From the NCBI RefSeq assembly GCF_900113715.1, contig NZ_FOQK01000033.1:1-33833 (forward strand): DNA of 33,833 nucleotides, in the 5' to 3' direction. This document shows positions 8,330 through 16,250 of the stretch, in pieces. Made by a program: the position numbers and the translations under genes. The stretch comes from Pseudoselenomonas ruminantium (GTDB taxonomy: Bacteria > Bacillota > Negativicutes > Selenomonadales > Selenomonadaceae). The notes beneath the pieces were generated by a model. The model worked only from the letters and a program-made list of their open reading frames with translations, did no database searches and was not told the origin of the DNA. Numbering within the stretch: position 1 is the stretch's first letter; every line of letters starts with the position of its first letter.

Positions 8330-9040
8330 TCATTTGATGCGGATAACGCCAGGCTGGATGATCTTCCATTGCCCGTTGCGCTTCTGGAATTTCGCCGGCA
8401 GGCGGACCTGTATCTCCCGGCACTCTCCTTGCTCGTAATTCGAGGCGAAGGTCTCCTTCATGCCACCCTCGTTATGCAGCTGCTGATCATAAGGATGCAG
8501 GGGATTCGGCACGACGATATAGGCCCCGACAGCCTCAGGAACCGGCCACGCCCAATAGGTGCTCTGGGCGATATCCTCGACGGCCGCGAACTGCGGCATG
8601 GCCTGCCCATTCTCCTGCGCCGCATGGTCGGTGCAGACGAAGACCTCCAGCTCATTGGTCTTGACGAAGGCCTCGCAGGCCTGCTGCGCCTTGGGCACAT
8701 CCATGCTGGCCGCCAGATTGTTGTAGTCTGCGAGGAACGCATGCCAGACTTCCTTCTGCTTCTCAGCCAGGATAGCCTCCTGCTCCAGCGCCTGTTCCGC
8801 TTCTTTGGCTTCGGCCTCGGCCTGCGCTGCCGTCGCCTCAGCGGACAAGCGCGCCTTGAGCACCTTGACATCCTGCTTGAGGGCTGCCACCTCTTTTTCC
8901 AGTTCGGCGATCTTGTTGAACTGCTTGCGGCCGCTGATGATGACCGACCAGTTATACGCCACGCCGACCAGCGATACCACGCTCAGCACGCCGATCAATA
9001 CAATCAATACACCAGCCACAAGTGGTGGAAATAACTCCAT
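8330..9040 (-). CDS. Unknown membrane-anchored coiled-coil protein
   Basis: A 236-residue protein of no family I recognise. An N-terminal hydrophobic helix (about 6-33) with little before it suggests a membrane anchor. A charged, Ala/Glu/Lys-rich heptad region (about 40-100) should form a coiled coil. The remaining 130 residues look globular, with Trp-rich STYWAWPVPEAVGAYIVVPNP and a C-terminal beta-like segment ending WKIIQPGVIRIK. The start has AGGAAG upstream. It follows the 9070-9786 gene by 29 bp; that gene has the same plan (anchor, charged coiled coil, globular tail), so the two may be partners. Most likely acts in or at the cell envelope. Confidence 0.8.
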   Translation of the reverse strand: MELFPPLVAGVLIVLIGVLSVVSLVGVAYNWSVIISGRKQFNKIAELEKEVAALKQDVKVLKARLSAEATAAQAEAEAKEAEQALEQEAILAEKQKEVWHAFLADYNNLAASMDVPKAQQACEAFVKTNELEVFVCTDHAAQENGQAMPQFAAVEDIAQSTYWAWPVPEAVGAYIVVPNPLHPYDQQLHNEGGMKETFASNYEQGECREIQVRLPAKFQKRNGQWKIIQPGVIRIK

Positions 9041-9069
9041 AACTGCTGCTTCCTTTCTGCTGCACGCAT

Positions 9070-9786
9070 TTACTCTTTGCCGTTCAGGCGATCAGCCAGC
9101 TCCAGGATGTTCCGGATGCGTTTCGCCTCGGTCGCCGTCAGCATGCGGTCGTCGTTCGAGCCGCCCTCGACGCCAGGCATCGTGATCTTTGCCGCCAGCA
9201 CATCGCTGATCTCACGCATGGCCTTGCCGGTCTCCGCATCGACGGGCTGGTCGCACCATTCCATGATGCCGCTTTCCGTCTGGGTCGTCGCGACAGGCAC
9301 CTGAGCCCGGATATGATAGATCGCATCAGCCGTCGGCTGGAGGTCTACCCCCTGAAAGCCCATCGGCCGGTGGCCGCGATGACGCAGGATGACATGCAGG
9401 ACAGCTACGCCGTCTGCGCCCCGCACCAGATAGGGCTGGAAGAAGATACCATCCTCCGTCGGGTCTGCATAGCGATAATATGTCGCACCATCCTCCCCCT
9501 GGGAGATCTCCATATCGGCCGTCAGCCCGCGGATGACCTGATCCGGCTCCTCGGCACGGCCCAGCCGCTTATCGAGAAGTTCCTGCTTCTTGCGCGCCTT
9601 CTCCCGCAGCGCGGCCTCCTTGGCTTCCTTTTCCTGGCGGGCTGCCTCCTTTGCTGCCTCCTGCTTATCTTTCTCGGCCTGCACAATCTCCCGCGTCTGA
9701 TGATAGTGGATAGCCATCAGATATCCAGCTCCACCGGCTACAGCCAGGACCAGCACCGCCACGATCACATATTTGATTTTCCCCAT
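9070..9786 (-). CDS. Unknown membrane-anchored coiled-coil protein, first gene of pair
   Basis: A 238-residue protein. I start it at the ATG at 9786 (MGKIKYVIVAV), which has AAAGGAG 7 nt upstream, instead of 27 bp earlier at 9813. A single hydrophobic helix (about 4-25) is followed by a very charged Lys/Glu/Ala stretch (about 33-75, predicted coiled coil), then a globular region with ATYYRYADPTEDGIFFQPYLV and a helical C-terminus. No known domain is recognised. The positive residues before the helix suggest the N-terminus is inside and the tail in the periplasm. Probably co-transcribed with the 8330-9040 gene. Confidence 0.8.
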   Translation of the reverse strand: MGKIKYVIVAVLVLAVAGGAGYLMAIHYHQTREIVQAEKDKQEAAKEAARQEKEAKEAALREKARKKQELLDKRLGRAEEPDQVIRGLTADMEISQGEDGATYYRYADPTEDGIFFQPYLVRGADGVAVLHVILRHRGHRPMGFQGVDLQPTADAIYHIRAQVPVATTQTESGIMEWCDQPVDAETGKAMREISDVLAAKITMPGVEGGSNDDRMLTATEAKRIRNILELADRLNGKE

Positions 9787-9841
9787 CGTCAGGCTCCTTT
9801 CCCAGAATCCCATTTACTCTCTTCCATTTTTTATATACGAC

Positions 9842-9876
9842 AAAAAGGAGGGCTGTTCCTGCTCTCCTCCTAAAAA
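9842..9876 (-). terminator. Terminator after the Sua5/TsaC gene
   Basis: On the minus strand AGGAGG (9871-9866) pairs with CCTCCT (9851-9846 region), extended by a GC pair, and is followed by TTTTTG. It closes the prfA-prmC-Sua5 transcription block. The stem has a small bulge. Confidence 0.6.
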
Positions 9877-9881
9877 TCGCA

Positions 9882-10943
9882 TCATGCCATAAGCGTACGG
9901 AAACCGCTGGCCTTGTGCAGCCGATTCATTATGGCAAGTCCCAGCCCGTCTTCCGTCGTACCTTCGCCAAGCAGGACATCGGCTGGTTTATCATCAAAGC
10001 TGCGTAAAGCTTCATAGATATTGGCCGCAATGGCCGGCAAATCCTGCTGATGACCATAGTCGGCCATGAGATCTGCCGGCACCAGATCATAAAGCTCCTG
10101 CAGGACCTCGTGGCTCGCGATGACCCCCACCGTATGGCCCTCGGCCTGCAGGCGCCCGATTTCCCGCTGGAAGGCGCGGGCCATGCGCGTCGGCATGCCC
10201 TCGATAAGAGTCAGCGGAGCCTTGGGCGCATAATGCGTATACTTCATGCCCGGCGCCTTGGGCACTGCGTCTGCCCCGACAAGCGCAGGGTCGAGAGCGA
10301 CAGCCTCCTCGCCGATAAGCTCGGCGAGCATCTCGCGCGTCACCGCGCCAGGGCGCAGGATGACGGCTTTGCTGCCCGTGCAGTCAACAATTGTCGATTC
10401 GACACCGAAGCGGCAGGCGCCGCCATCGAGGATCAGCGGGATCCGCCCATCCATATCGCGGGCCACGGCCGCAGCAGTCGTCGGGCTGGGCCGGCCTGAG
10501 ATGTTGGCCGAGGGCGCAGCGACCGGCACGCCAGCCTCCTTTATCATCGCTCGGGCAACATCGTTTTCGGGCATGCGGACGCCTACCGTGTCAAGGCCGC
10601 CGGTGATGCGGTCCGGTACGAGGGCGCGGCGCTTCAAGATCAGCGTGATAGGCCCGGGGCAGAAGGCCGCGAGCAGCTTCTCCGCCAGTGGCGTCACCTG
10701 CACGGCGACCTGATCGACCATCGAACGGTTCGCCACATGCAGGATCAGCGGATTATCCGACGGACGCCCCTTGGCATCATAAATCCGCCCACAGGCATCA
10801 CCGTCAAGGCCATTGGCGCCGAGCCCGTAGACCGTCTCCGTCGGGAAGGCCACAAGACCGCCCTGCCGCAGGATTTCGCCTGCCTGCTGCAAAGTGGCCT
10901 TCTGCGCCTTCACATCTTCTATCTTCACAATTCTCGTATCCAA
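9882..10943 (-). CDS. L-threonylcarbamoyladenylate synthase (Sua5/YwlC type)
   Basis: A 353-residue two-domain Sua5 enzyme. It makes threonylcarbamoyl-AMP from threonine, bicarbonate and ATP, the donor for t6A37 of ANN-decoding tRNAs. The YrdC domain (about 15-205) shows GGLVAFPTETVYGLGANG, KGRPSDNPLILHV and PSANISGRPSPT; the C-terminal Sua5 domain (about 215-345) begins after the linker APGMKYTHYAPKAPL. The start is TTG (10943) with GAGGTG 7 nt upstream; a GTG five codons later is a weaker alternative. It lies 57 bp after prmC in the same direction; Sua5 next to prmC and prfA is a common Firmicute arrangement. Confidence 0.93.
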   Translation of the reverse strand: MDTRIVKIEDVKAQKATLQQAGEILRQGGLVAFPTETVYGLGANGLDGDACGRIYDAKGRPSDNPLILHVANRSMVDQVAVQVTPLAEKLLAAFCPGPITLILKRRALVPDRITGGLDTVGVRMPENDVARAMIKEAGVPVAAPSANISGRPSPTTAAAVARDMDGRIPLILDGGACRFGVESTIVDCTGSKAVILRPGAVTREMLAELIGEEAVALDPALVGADAVPKAPGMKYTHYAPKAPLTLIEGMPTRMARAFQREIGRLQAEGHTVGVIASHEVLQELYDLVPADLMADYGHQQDLPAIAANIYEALRSFDDKPADVLLGEGTTEDGLGLAIMNRLHKASGFRTLMA

Positions 10944-11000
10944 AATGCCACACCTCGCTTACCAAGCCGGCGCTCGTCCCGCTCCAGGGATGGGCGCTCC

Positions 11001-11882
11001 TTATTCCGCTTGTCTCCATGCTACGACCACGCGCTCGATGCCGGCGTAGTCCTTGATGATCTCTGTCCTGCCGATCAGCGGGTTCGCTGCGGCCAGAGCC
11101 GCGACATCCTGTGCCTGATGGATGCCGACCTCGAAGGCCATGAATCCGCCGTCCACGAGCATCGCCGGTGCCTCTTGGCAGAGACGGCGGTAGAAATCCA
11201 GCCCATCCGTACCGCCAGACAGGGCCGTCAGCGGCTCCTTGCAGCGGACCTCCGGAGCCAGCCCCGCAATGTCTGCCTCGGGGATATAGGGCGGGTTGGA
11301 CAGAATCGCCGCATAGCTGTTTTCCTTGATGGGGGCCAGCAGGTCGCCCGTATGGAAGACGATGCGGTCTGCCAGCCCGAGGGCTGCGGCATTCTCTTCA
11401 GCCACGGCCCGCGCCGCAGGGCTGATGTCGACGGTATCCGCCTTGGCCAGCGGCGTGAAGTTCAGCACCGACAGGCAGACTGCGCCTGTCCCGGTACCGA
11501 TGTCGGCAAAGCGCACCTCGCCTGCCGGCATAGCCTTGAGCCGCTCGACGGCCGCCTGCACCAGTATCTCCGTATCCGGGCGCGGGACGAGCGTATCCGG
11601 CGTCACCTTGAACGTCAGCCCCATGAATTCGCGCTCGCCGATGATGTACGCCACCGGCACATGATTCACACGCTGCTTCACCATCTCGCGATACGCGGCC
11701 AGTTCCTCTGCCTGCAGCGGCTCATCGAAATGCACGTAGAGATAGATGCGCTGCTTGTCCAGCAGATGGGAAAGCAGTACCTCCGCATCGAGGCGCGGAG
11801 ATTCCACGCCCTTCTGCTCAAAGTACTGCTCCGTCCATTTGAGGATTCTGCCAATGGTCCATATCTGATTGCTGTCTGCCAT
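11001..11882 (-). CDS. prmC: Release factor glutamine methyltransferase PrmC
   Basis: A 293-residue SAM-dependent methyltransferase that N5-methylates the glutamine of the GGQ motif of release factors 1 and 2. The N-terminal helical domain (about 1-85) contacts the factor; the Rossmann domain has the SAM loop FADIGTGTGAVCLSVL and the catalytic NPPY in AILSNPPYIPEADI. The start codon shares one base with the stop of prfA (TAATG), coupling the enzyme to its substrate. Full length and unremarkable. Confidence 0.95.
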   Translation of the reverse strand: MADSNQIWTIGRILKWTEQYFEQKGVESPRLDAEVLLSHLLDKQRIYLYVHFDEPLQAEELAAYREMVKQRVNHVPVAYIIGEREFMGLTFKVTPDTLVPRPDTEILVQAAVERLKAMPAGEVRFADIGTGTGAVCLSVLNFTPLAKADTVDISPAARAVAEENAAALGLADRIVFHTGDLLAPIKENSYAAILSNPPYIPEADIAGLAPEVRCKEPLTALSGGTDGLDFYRRLCQEAPAMLVDGGFMAFEVGIHQAQDVAALAAANPLIGRTEIIKDYAGIERVVVAWRQAE

Positions 11883-12949
11883 TACTTCACCTGTTTCAGC
11901 CGCTCAGCCTGATCCGCCGTGATGAGCGCATTCAATATCTCATCCAGCTCACCGCCGAGCACGGCATCGATTTTATGCAGGGTCAGGCCGATGCGATGAT
12001 CGGTCACGCGGCCCTGCGGAAAATTATATGTACGGATGCGCTCGCTGCGGTCGCCCGACCCCACCTGGCTGCGGCGGTCAGCGGCCACGGCATCCTCCTG
12101 CTGCTGGCGTGCCTGGTCGAGGATGCGCGCGCGCAGCACCTTCATCGCCTTCTCCTTGTTCTTGAGCTGGGACTTCTCATCCTGGCACTGGACGACGATG
12201 CCCGTCGGCAGATGGGTGATGCGGATGGCCGTCTCCGTACGGTTTACGTACTGGCCGCCTGCCCCGGAAGCGCAGTAGGTATCGATGCGCAGGTCATTCG
12301 GGTTGATGTCGATCTCGACATCCTCGACCTCGGGCAGCACAGCCACCGTGACCGCCGAGGTATGGATGCGCCCTCCCGACTCCGTGACCGGCACGCGCTG
12401 CACGCGATGGGTGCCGCTCTCATACTTGAGACGGCTGTACGCCCCAAAGCCCGTCACCATGAACGAGACTTCCTTGAAACCGCCGATCTCGGTCGCATTC
12501 GCATCGATGAGCTCCGTGCGCCAGCCCTGCTTCTCCGCGTAGCGCGAATACATGCGGAACAGGTCGCCGGCAAACAAGGCCGCTTCCTCCCCGCCAACAC
12601 CGCCGCGGATCTCGACGATGACATTCTTGTCATCGTTCGGGTCCTTCGGCAGCAGCAGGATGGGCAGCTCCTGATCCAGGACTTCCTTCTGGGCCGTGAG
12701 CTCCGCCAGTTCCTCCTCGACCATCTTGCGCATCTCATCGTCAAGGGGCTCGTCAAACATCGCCTTGTCCTCAGCGATGCCTGTGACCACGCGCTTGTAT
12801 TCGCGGAACTTCTCGACGACCGGTGTCAGGCTCGCGTGTTCCTTGCTGTATCGCTGCCAGCGGTCGATGTCCTGGATGGTGTCGGGATCGCTGATCAGCG
12901 ACTCGAGCTCCAAATATTTGTCCTCAACAGCCTGAAGTTTACTCAGCAC
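11882..12949 (-). CDS. prfA: Peptide chain release factor 1
   Basis: A 355-residue RF1, which ends translation at UAA and UAG. The stop-codon-reading tripeptide is P187-V-T189 ([11 protein letters not shown]), the RF1-type PxT motif. The peptidyl-tRNA hydrolysis motif is G231-G-Q233, in [18 protein letters not shown]; the residue after GGQ is Tyr where most RF1 proteins have His. The C-terminal [24 protein letters not shown] is typical of class I factors. The start is GTG (12949), preceded by GGGAGA and overlapping the end of the DUF1385 gene by 11 bp. Confidence 0.96.
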   Translation of the reverse strand: MLSKLQAVEDKYLELESLISDPDTIQDIDRWQRYSKEHASLTPVVEKFREYKRVVTGIAEDKAMFDEPLDDEMRKMVEEELAELTAQKEVLDQELPILLLPKDPNDDKNVIVEIRGGVGGEEAALFAGDLFRMYSRYAEKQGWRTELIDANATEIGGFKEVSFMVTGFGAYSRLKYESGTHRVQRVPVTESGGRIHTSAVTVAVLPEVEDVEIDINPNDLRIDTYCASGAGGQYVNRTETAIRITHLPTGIVVQCQDEKSQLKNKEKAMKVLRARILDQARQQQEDAVAADRRSQVGSGDRSERIRTYNFPQGRVTDHRIGLTLHKIDAVLGGELDEILNALITADQAERLKQVK

Positions 12950-13856
12950 AACATTCTCCCTCTACTCTGATATATTCGCCGGTCCCCGCCACGATTTCTT
13001 CCTCAGGCAGCACGGCCTTCAACGACTCGATGGCCACCTCGACCATATCATCCTCCGGCGGCCGCGTCGTCAGATATTGCAGCCACAGGCCCGGCTTGAT
13101 GGCCGTCTGGATGATGGCATTCTGGCTGCGGCCGGCCAGCCGGATGAGCTCATACGAGAGTCCTGCCACTACCGGCAGCAGCAGGATGCGGCTCGCGATG
13201 CGCTCAATAAGCGACGGCCAGCCCAAAAACGCAAACACGAAAATCGACACGAGCATGACAATCAGCAGGAAATTCGTCCCGCAGCGCGGGTGCAGCCGCG
13301 AAAACTGCTGCACATTCTCCACCGTCAGCGGCAGCCCTGCCTCGTAGCAATGGATGGTCTTATGTTCTGCCCCATGATACTGGAACACACGGCGGATATC
13401 CTTCATACGCGAAATCCCCCAGATATATAGCAGGAAAATCGCCAGCCGCAGGAACCCTTCGAGCAGATTCAGGCAAAACGGGTCGCTGGTGATGTCATGG
13501 AAAAATTTTGCCGCCCCGGTCGGAATGGCGATGAACAGGATGCTCGCCAGTACTAAGGCAAACACGATAGTACCTGCCATCTCCCGTTCCGTGAGCTTCT
13601 CGTCCTCATCGCCAGCCATCTGGGCCGAATAGGACAGCGACTTCATGCCGATGACCAGCGACTCGATAAGCGCTACCGAACCGCGCAGCATAGGACGCTT
13701 CAAGATGGGGAACCGCTCCGTGATCGAATGGACGGGATTCACATCCACCTGTATCCTGCCATTCGGGTCGCGCACAGCCGTCGCCGTCAGCTTGGGCCCG
13801 CGCATCATGACTCCTTCGATGACGGCCTGGCCGCCAACCATCAATCTATCACTCAA
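12939..13856 (-). CDS. DUF1385 membrane protein (YqhQ family)
   Basis: A 305-residue integral membrane protein of the DUF1385 family, of unknown biochemical role, often found beside prfA/prmC in Firmicutes. The conserved start [15 protein letters not shown] and the central [13 protein letters not shown] and LHPRCGTNF motifs are present, with four to five hydrophobic helices (about 92-115, 130-150, 195-215, 220-240). The start is TTG (13856) with AGGAGG 8 nt upstream; an ATG at codon 6 is possible. The conserved His/Glu/Cys residues suggest a metal site, which is inference. Confidence 0.9.
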   Translation of the reverse strand: MSDRLMVGGQAVIEGVMMRGPKLTATAVRDPNGRIQVDVNPVHSITERFPILKRPMLRGSVALIESLVIGMKSLSYSAQMAGDEDEKLTEREMAGTIVFALVLASILFIAIPTGAAKFFHDITSDPFCLNLLEGFLRLAIFLLYIWGISRMKDIRRVFQYHGAEHKTIHCYEAGLPLTVENVQQFSRLHPRCGTNFLLIVMLVSIFVFAFLGWPSLIERIASRILLLPVVAGLSYELIRLAGRSQNAIIQTAIKPGLWLQYLTTRPPEDDMVEVAIESLKAVLPEEEIVAGTGEYIRVEGECCAE

Positions 13857-13929
13857 TGGTACTTCCTCCTTTTTTCGGGAATACCGATTATTTCAATATT
13901 ATGAATTGCCTCATAGTAGCCGCATAATA

Positions 13930-13963
13930 AAAGAAAGCAGAACAGATTGCTCTGCTCTGCTTT
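13930..13963 (-). terminator. rpmE terminator
   Basis: On the minus strand a 13-bp stem (13963-13951 with 13946-13934, one G-U pair) with a 4-nt loop is followed by CTTTTATT. It lies 13 bp after the rpmE stop, so rpmE is mainly a single-gene transcript and the DUF1385-prfA block would rely on read-through or a promoter in the short gap that follows. Confidence 0.75.
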
Positions 13964-13976
13964 ACCGTTCGTGCGA

Positions 13977-14177
13977 TTATTTCTTGGCCAGACGCTTGTT
14001 GAACTTCTCGATACGACCGCCTGCCTGTACGTCACGCTGACGACCCGTGAAGAACGGATGGCATTTGGAGCAGACATCGACGCGAAGCTCCTGAACCGTG
14101 GAACCCGTCGTGAACGTGTTGCCGCAGCCGCAAGTTACCTTAGCCTCGAAGTATTCCGGATGAATACCCTGTTTCAT
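13977..14177 (-). CDS. rpmE: 50S ribosomal protein L31 (zinc-binding type)
   Basis: A 66-residue L31 of the zinc-containing (C+) class. The four ligands are C16 and C18 (TCGCGN) and C36 and C39 (VCSKCHPF). The start [14 protein letters not shown] is standard, with GAGGTG 5 nt upstream. It has its own promoter, a long structured leader and its own terminator. The C+ type is the zinc-replete paralogue in species that have two L31 genes. Confidence 0.97.
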   Translation of the reverse strand: MKQGIHPEYFEAKVTCGCGNTFTTGSTVQELRVDVCSKCHPFFTGRQRDVQAGGRIEKFNKRLAKK

Positions 14178-14317
14178 TATTACACCTCGCTTTCACCCCA
14201 AGAAACTGGGAATTGATACAAGCAAGCTATGCGCAAGCTTGGTTTAGACCTAGCTCCCCGTCGGGGTAAAGCCAGTCAAGTTTTTGACTTGGAACCAGAC
14301 GTCAGTACGTCCAGTAC
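14178..14317 (-). promoter_or_regulatory. Structured 5' leader of rpmE (possible L31 autoregulatory leader)
   Basis: The transcript from the promoter at 14324-14352 would carry about 140 nt before the rpmE start. This stretch holds several small hairpins: CCAGTACTGG, CAAGT-CAAAA-ACTTG, CCCCGACGGGG and a GCAAGC/GCTTGC pair near 14230. L31 leaders bound by the protein itself are known in several phyla; whether this matches one must be tested with a covariance model. Confidence 0.45.
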
Positions 14318-14323
14318 TGGAAT

Positions 14324-14352
14324 ATTATATCACGCAGAAACAGTGGATGCAA
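14324..14352 (-). promoter_or_regulatory. rpmE promoter
   Basis: On the minus strand TTGCAT (14352-14347), a 17-bp spacer and a perfect TATAAT (14329-14324). It overlaps the last bases before the PerR-type gene's 3' end and points to rpmE. Confidence 0.65.
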
Positions 14353-14370
14353 GGGAAAATCCATCACCGA

Positions 14371-14814
14371 TCAGTGTTTCTTCGCATTCTGGCAGGCAGG
14401 GCAAAGTCCGAAGAAGTACAGCTGATGCGCCGTGATGTCATAGCCCGTCGCAGCAGCCGCCTGCTGCTCGACGTCTGCCGCATCCAGATTCCCCATGATA
14501 TCGTCGACGCGGCCGCAGCAGGTGCAACGCACATGCGGATGGGTCGCCGTATTGGCATCATAGCGGAAAGCATCCTCGCCCACATTGAGCTCCTGCGCCA
14601 GCCCGACCTCGCAGAGGATCGCCAGGGCCTTATAGACCGTCGCCAGGCTCATCGTCGGATAGTAAGGCTGCAGCTCCCGGTAGAGCATCTCGGCATTCGG
14701 ATGCGCCGTGGTATGCGAAAGCGCCCGATAGACAGCCAGCCGCTGCGGTGTGACCTTGAAGCCGCGCTCGCGGAGCAGCGCCGTCACTTCCTGGGGTTTG
14801 AGCATCGCCTTCAT
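14371..14814 (-). CDS. perR: Fur-family regulator, PerR type
   Basis: A 147-residue metalloregulator. The winged helix (about 1-80) has the recognition helix SLATVYKALAIL. The structural zinc cysteines C97/C100 and C138/C141 are present. The regulatory ligands match PerR at a one-residue offset: H38, D86, H92, H94 and D105 (D in place of the Fur Glu), the set used to sense peroxide by iron-catalysed histidine oxidation. PerR represses peroxide-defence genes. The ATG has AAAGGA 7 nt upstream. A Per-box-like palindrome 30-50 bp upstream suggests autoregulation. Not proved: Fur and Zur share the fold, but the aspartates favour PerR. Confidence 0.85.
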   Translation of the reverse strand: MKAMLKPQEVTALLRERGFKVTPQRLAVYRALSHTTAHPNAEMLYRELQPYYPTMSLATVYKALAILCEVGLAQELNVGEDAFRYDANTATHPHVRCTCCGRVDDIMGNLDAADVEQQAAAATGYDITAHQLYFFGLCPACQNAKKH

Positions 14815-14842
14815 GACAAAATCCTTTCTTGCTCACAAACTA

Positions 14843-14865
14843 ACAAATAATGATTATCTATTTGT
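14843..14865. promoter_or_regulatory. Per/Fur-box-like operator
   Basis: ATAAT-G-ATTAT (14847-14857) matches the core of the 7-1-7 Per box, and a second, wider palindrome ACAAATA (14843-14849) / TATTTGT (14859-14865) encloses it. It lies 29 bp upstream of the PerR-type gene and is the expected place for autoregulation. Confidence 0.65.
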
Positions 14866-14908
14866 ATTTATTCTATCTTATCTCCGCACGCCTTGTCAAT
14901 ATCCAGGC

Positions 14909-14940
14909 AAAAGAAAAGAGAGCCGCGCGCCGCAGCTCCC
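14909..14940 (-). terminator. Terminator of the 49-residue small gene
   Basis: On the minus strand GGGAGCTGCG pairs with CGCGGCTCTC (two G-U pairs, 3-nt loop) and is followed by TTTTCTTTT. It starts 8 bp after the small gene's stop, which supports that gene being real and separately transcribed from the PerR gene. Confidence 0.8.
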
Positions 14941-14947
14941 TTGTGTT

Positions 14948-15097
14948 TTATGCAACTTCCGTCTTCTTGCGCTCAACCTGACCAGTCTCTACTGCGGCCG
15001 CACGACGCATCAGCCATTCGGCCCGCCGCGTCTGTACCTTGCGCTCATAGCAAACATAGTCATGATTCCAGTTGATGCTCTTCCTCATCTTCTTCAT
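14948..15097 (-). CDS. Small basic protein of unknown function (49 aa)
   Basis: An open frame begins MKKMRKSINW and ends ERKKTEVA, with GGAGG 7 nt before the ATG and an intrinsic terminator right after the stop. It is rich in Lys/Arg, carries one Cys and three Trp, has no signal peptide or membrane helix, and would be a soluble, basic, probably helical protein. The terminator and strong ribosome site are the main reasons to accept it. No family is recognised. It sits just upstream of the PerR operator, so it could be peroxide-linked, but the terminator separates it from the regulator. Confidence 0.7.
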   Translation of the reverse strand: MKKMRKSINWNHDYVCYERKVQTRRAEWLMRRAAAVETGQVERKKTEVA

Positions 15098-15172
15098 CGC
15101 AATCCCTCCATGTTCACAATATGTACGTATAAATCCCTATGAATAAGTCTCCCTGACTTTGGAGTTATTTTA

Positions 15173-16108
15173 TCATGTTTCAAAGGTATTGTCACGATAA
15201 AATTCAGTAATGGAAGCAGCCGGCAAGCATAGGCATCTGGCCGGCTTGCTGCCGGCAAGATCCTGGACGGCCCGGCATACGAGCACCGCATCCACCGGCG
15301 CATCACCCGCCAGCAGCTGGAATTTCCCCGCTGGCAATCCCTGGGCATAGGCCGTGAGGATACGTCCTTCGCGCTGAGTCTGCGACAGTGGTGCCGTATC
15401 ATCCTGCCCGATGACGAAATGGCGCACTACCCCCTTGCGCGTATAGTCGATCAGGCAGCGGTTCATCGACAGATTCTTGTCGCGGCGCGCCTGCCAGTCC
15501 TGCCAGACATCCGGCGGAACGGCATTCATGTGCCGGCTGAGCTCGGCCTGCTCGGCCCGGGTCAGCCCCTGGGTCTCCTGCTTGTCCACCAGCGCCGTAG
15601 CCGCAACGATATCATCCCCGTACTCCAGATAGTAGTCGGGACCGCCGCGGCCTGCCGCAGCATCCCCCGACGTCCGCATGAGGGACCCGAACACATAGAA
15701 CCGGATGTCCGGATACTTCTGGTGCAGCACGGCAAACTGCGCTACGCGCGCCGCCAGCAAGGGCTCTGGCAGCTCATGGCGGCGCGACGGTACCAGGCCG
15801 CCGTAGAGCAGGGCATCGGCAGACACCATCGCGGCATCGGCGGTGCCGATGTTTGCCCGCACCCAGGCCCAGAGCTTGTCCGGCTGCCCCGGACAAGCAG
15901 CGCCATCGCTCAGGAGCTCAGCCGGTGGCAGCAGGACTTCATAGCCACGGGAGCGGAGGCGCTCCACCGCCGCCTGATCTGCCAGCGCGCAGTTATCGTA
16001 TGGGACAAATAGCAGTTTTCCCTTGGCTGCTGCCAAGGATGCATCCACGGCCAGCAGACTGAACAGCCCGGCCAGGACAGCAGCCAAAATCATCCTTATC
16101 GTTTTCAT
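15173..16108 (-). CDS. DUF4127 family secreted protein, apparently C-terminally shortened
   Basis: A 311-residue protein with a signal peptide (cleavage probably after ASLA, residue 26) and the N-terminal part of a DUF4127 domain: LLFVPYDNCALAD, the conserved VSADALLYGGLVPSR, YVFGSLMRTS, and KNLSMNRCLIDYTRKGVVRHFVIGQDDTAP. From memory, DUF4127 proteins are about 500 residues or more; here the reading stops soon after the region equivalent to the family's GADE motif, which reads GDAPVDAVLVCRA. The last 20 residues look unrelated. It may be a decayed gene or a short variant. GAGGTGG precedes the ATG. The family function is unknown. Confidence 0.7.
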   Translation of the reverse strand: MKTIRMILAAVLAGLFSLLAVDASLAAAKGKLLFVPYDNCALADQAAVERLRSRGYEVLLPPAELLSDGAACPGQPDKLWAWVRANIGTADAAMVSADALLYGGLVPSRRHELPEPLLAARVAQFAVLHQKYPDIRFYVFGSLMRTSGDAAAGRGGPDYYLEYGDDIVAATALVDKQETQGLTRAEQAELSRHMNAVPPDVWQDWQARRDKNLSMNRCLIDYTRKGVVRHFVIGQDDTAPLSQTQREGRILTAYAQGLPAGKFQLLAGDAPVDAVLVCRAVQDLAGSKPARCLCLPAASITEFYRDNTFET

Positions 16109-16207
16109 AGCTCCACCTCATTGGCCGCATAGACTATCCTCTCGGTGTTTGCTCTTTAATTCGACATCGCCCTGCCAAAAACCTGCCATCGGCCGCCACG
16201 TTATTTG

Positions 16208-16216
16208 TGTTATAAT
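16208..16216 (+). promoter_or_regulatory. Extended -10 promoter of tex
   Basis: TGTTATAAT (TG at 16208, perfect TATAAT 16211-16216) lies 35 bp before the tex start. No good -35 is present, as expected for an extended -10 promoter. The leader would be under 30 nt. Confidence 0.6.
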
Positions 16217-16250
16217 GAAGACATTACGACAGAAAGTTGGTACTTACGCT

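Noticed and set aside
16023-16250. N-terminal extension of tex
   Set aside because: It runs over the tex -10 element and the divergent gene's start and does not resemble Tex; the family N-terminus begins at the ATG at 16251.
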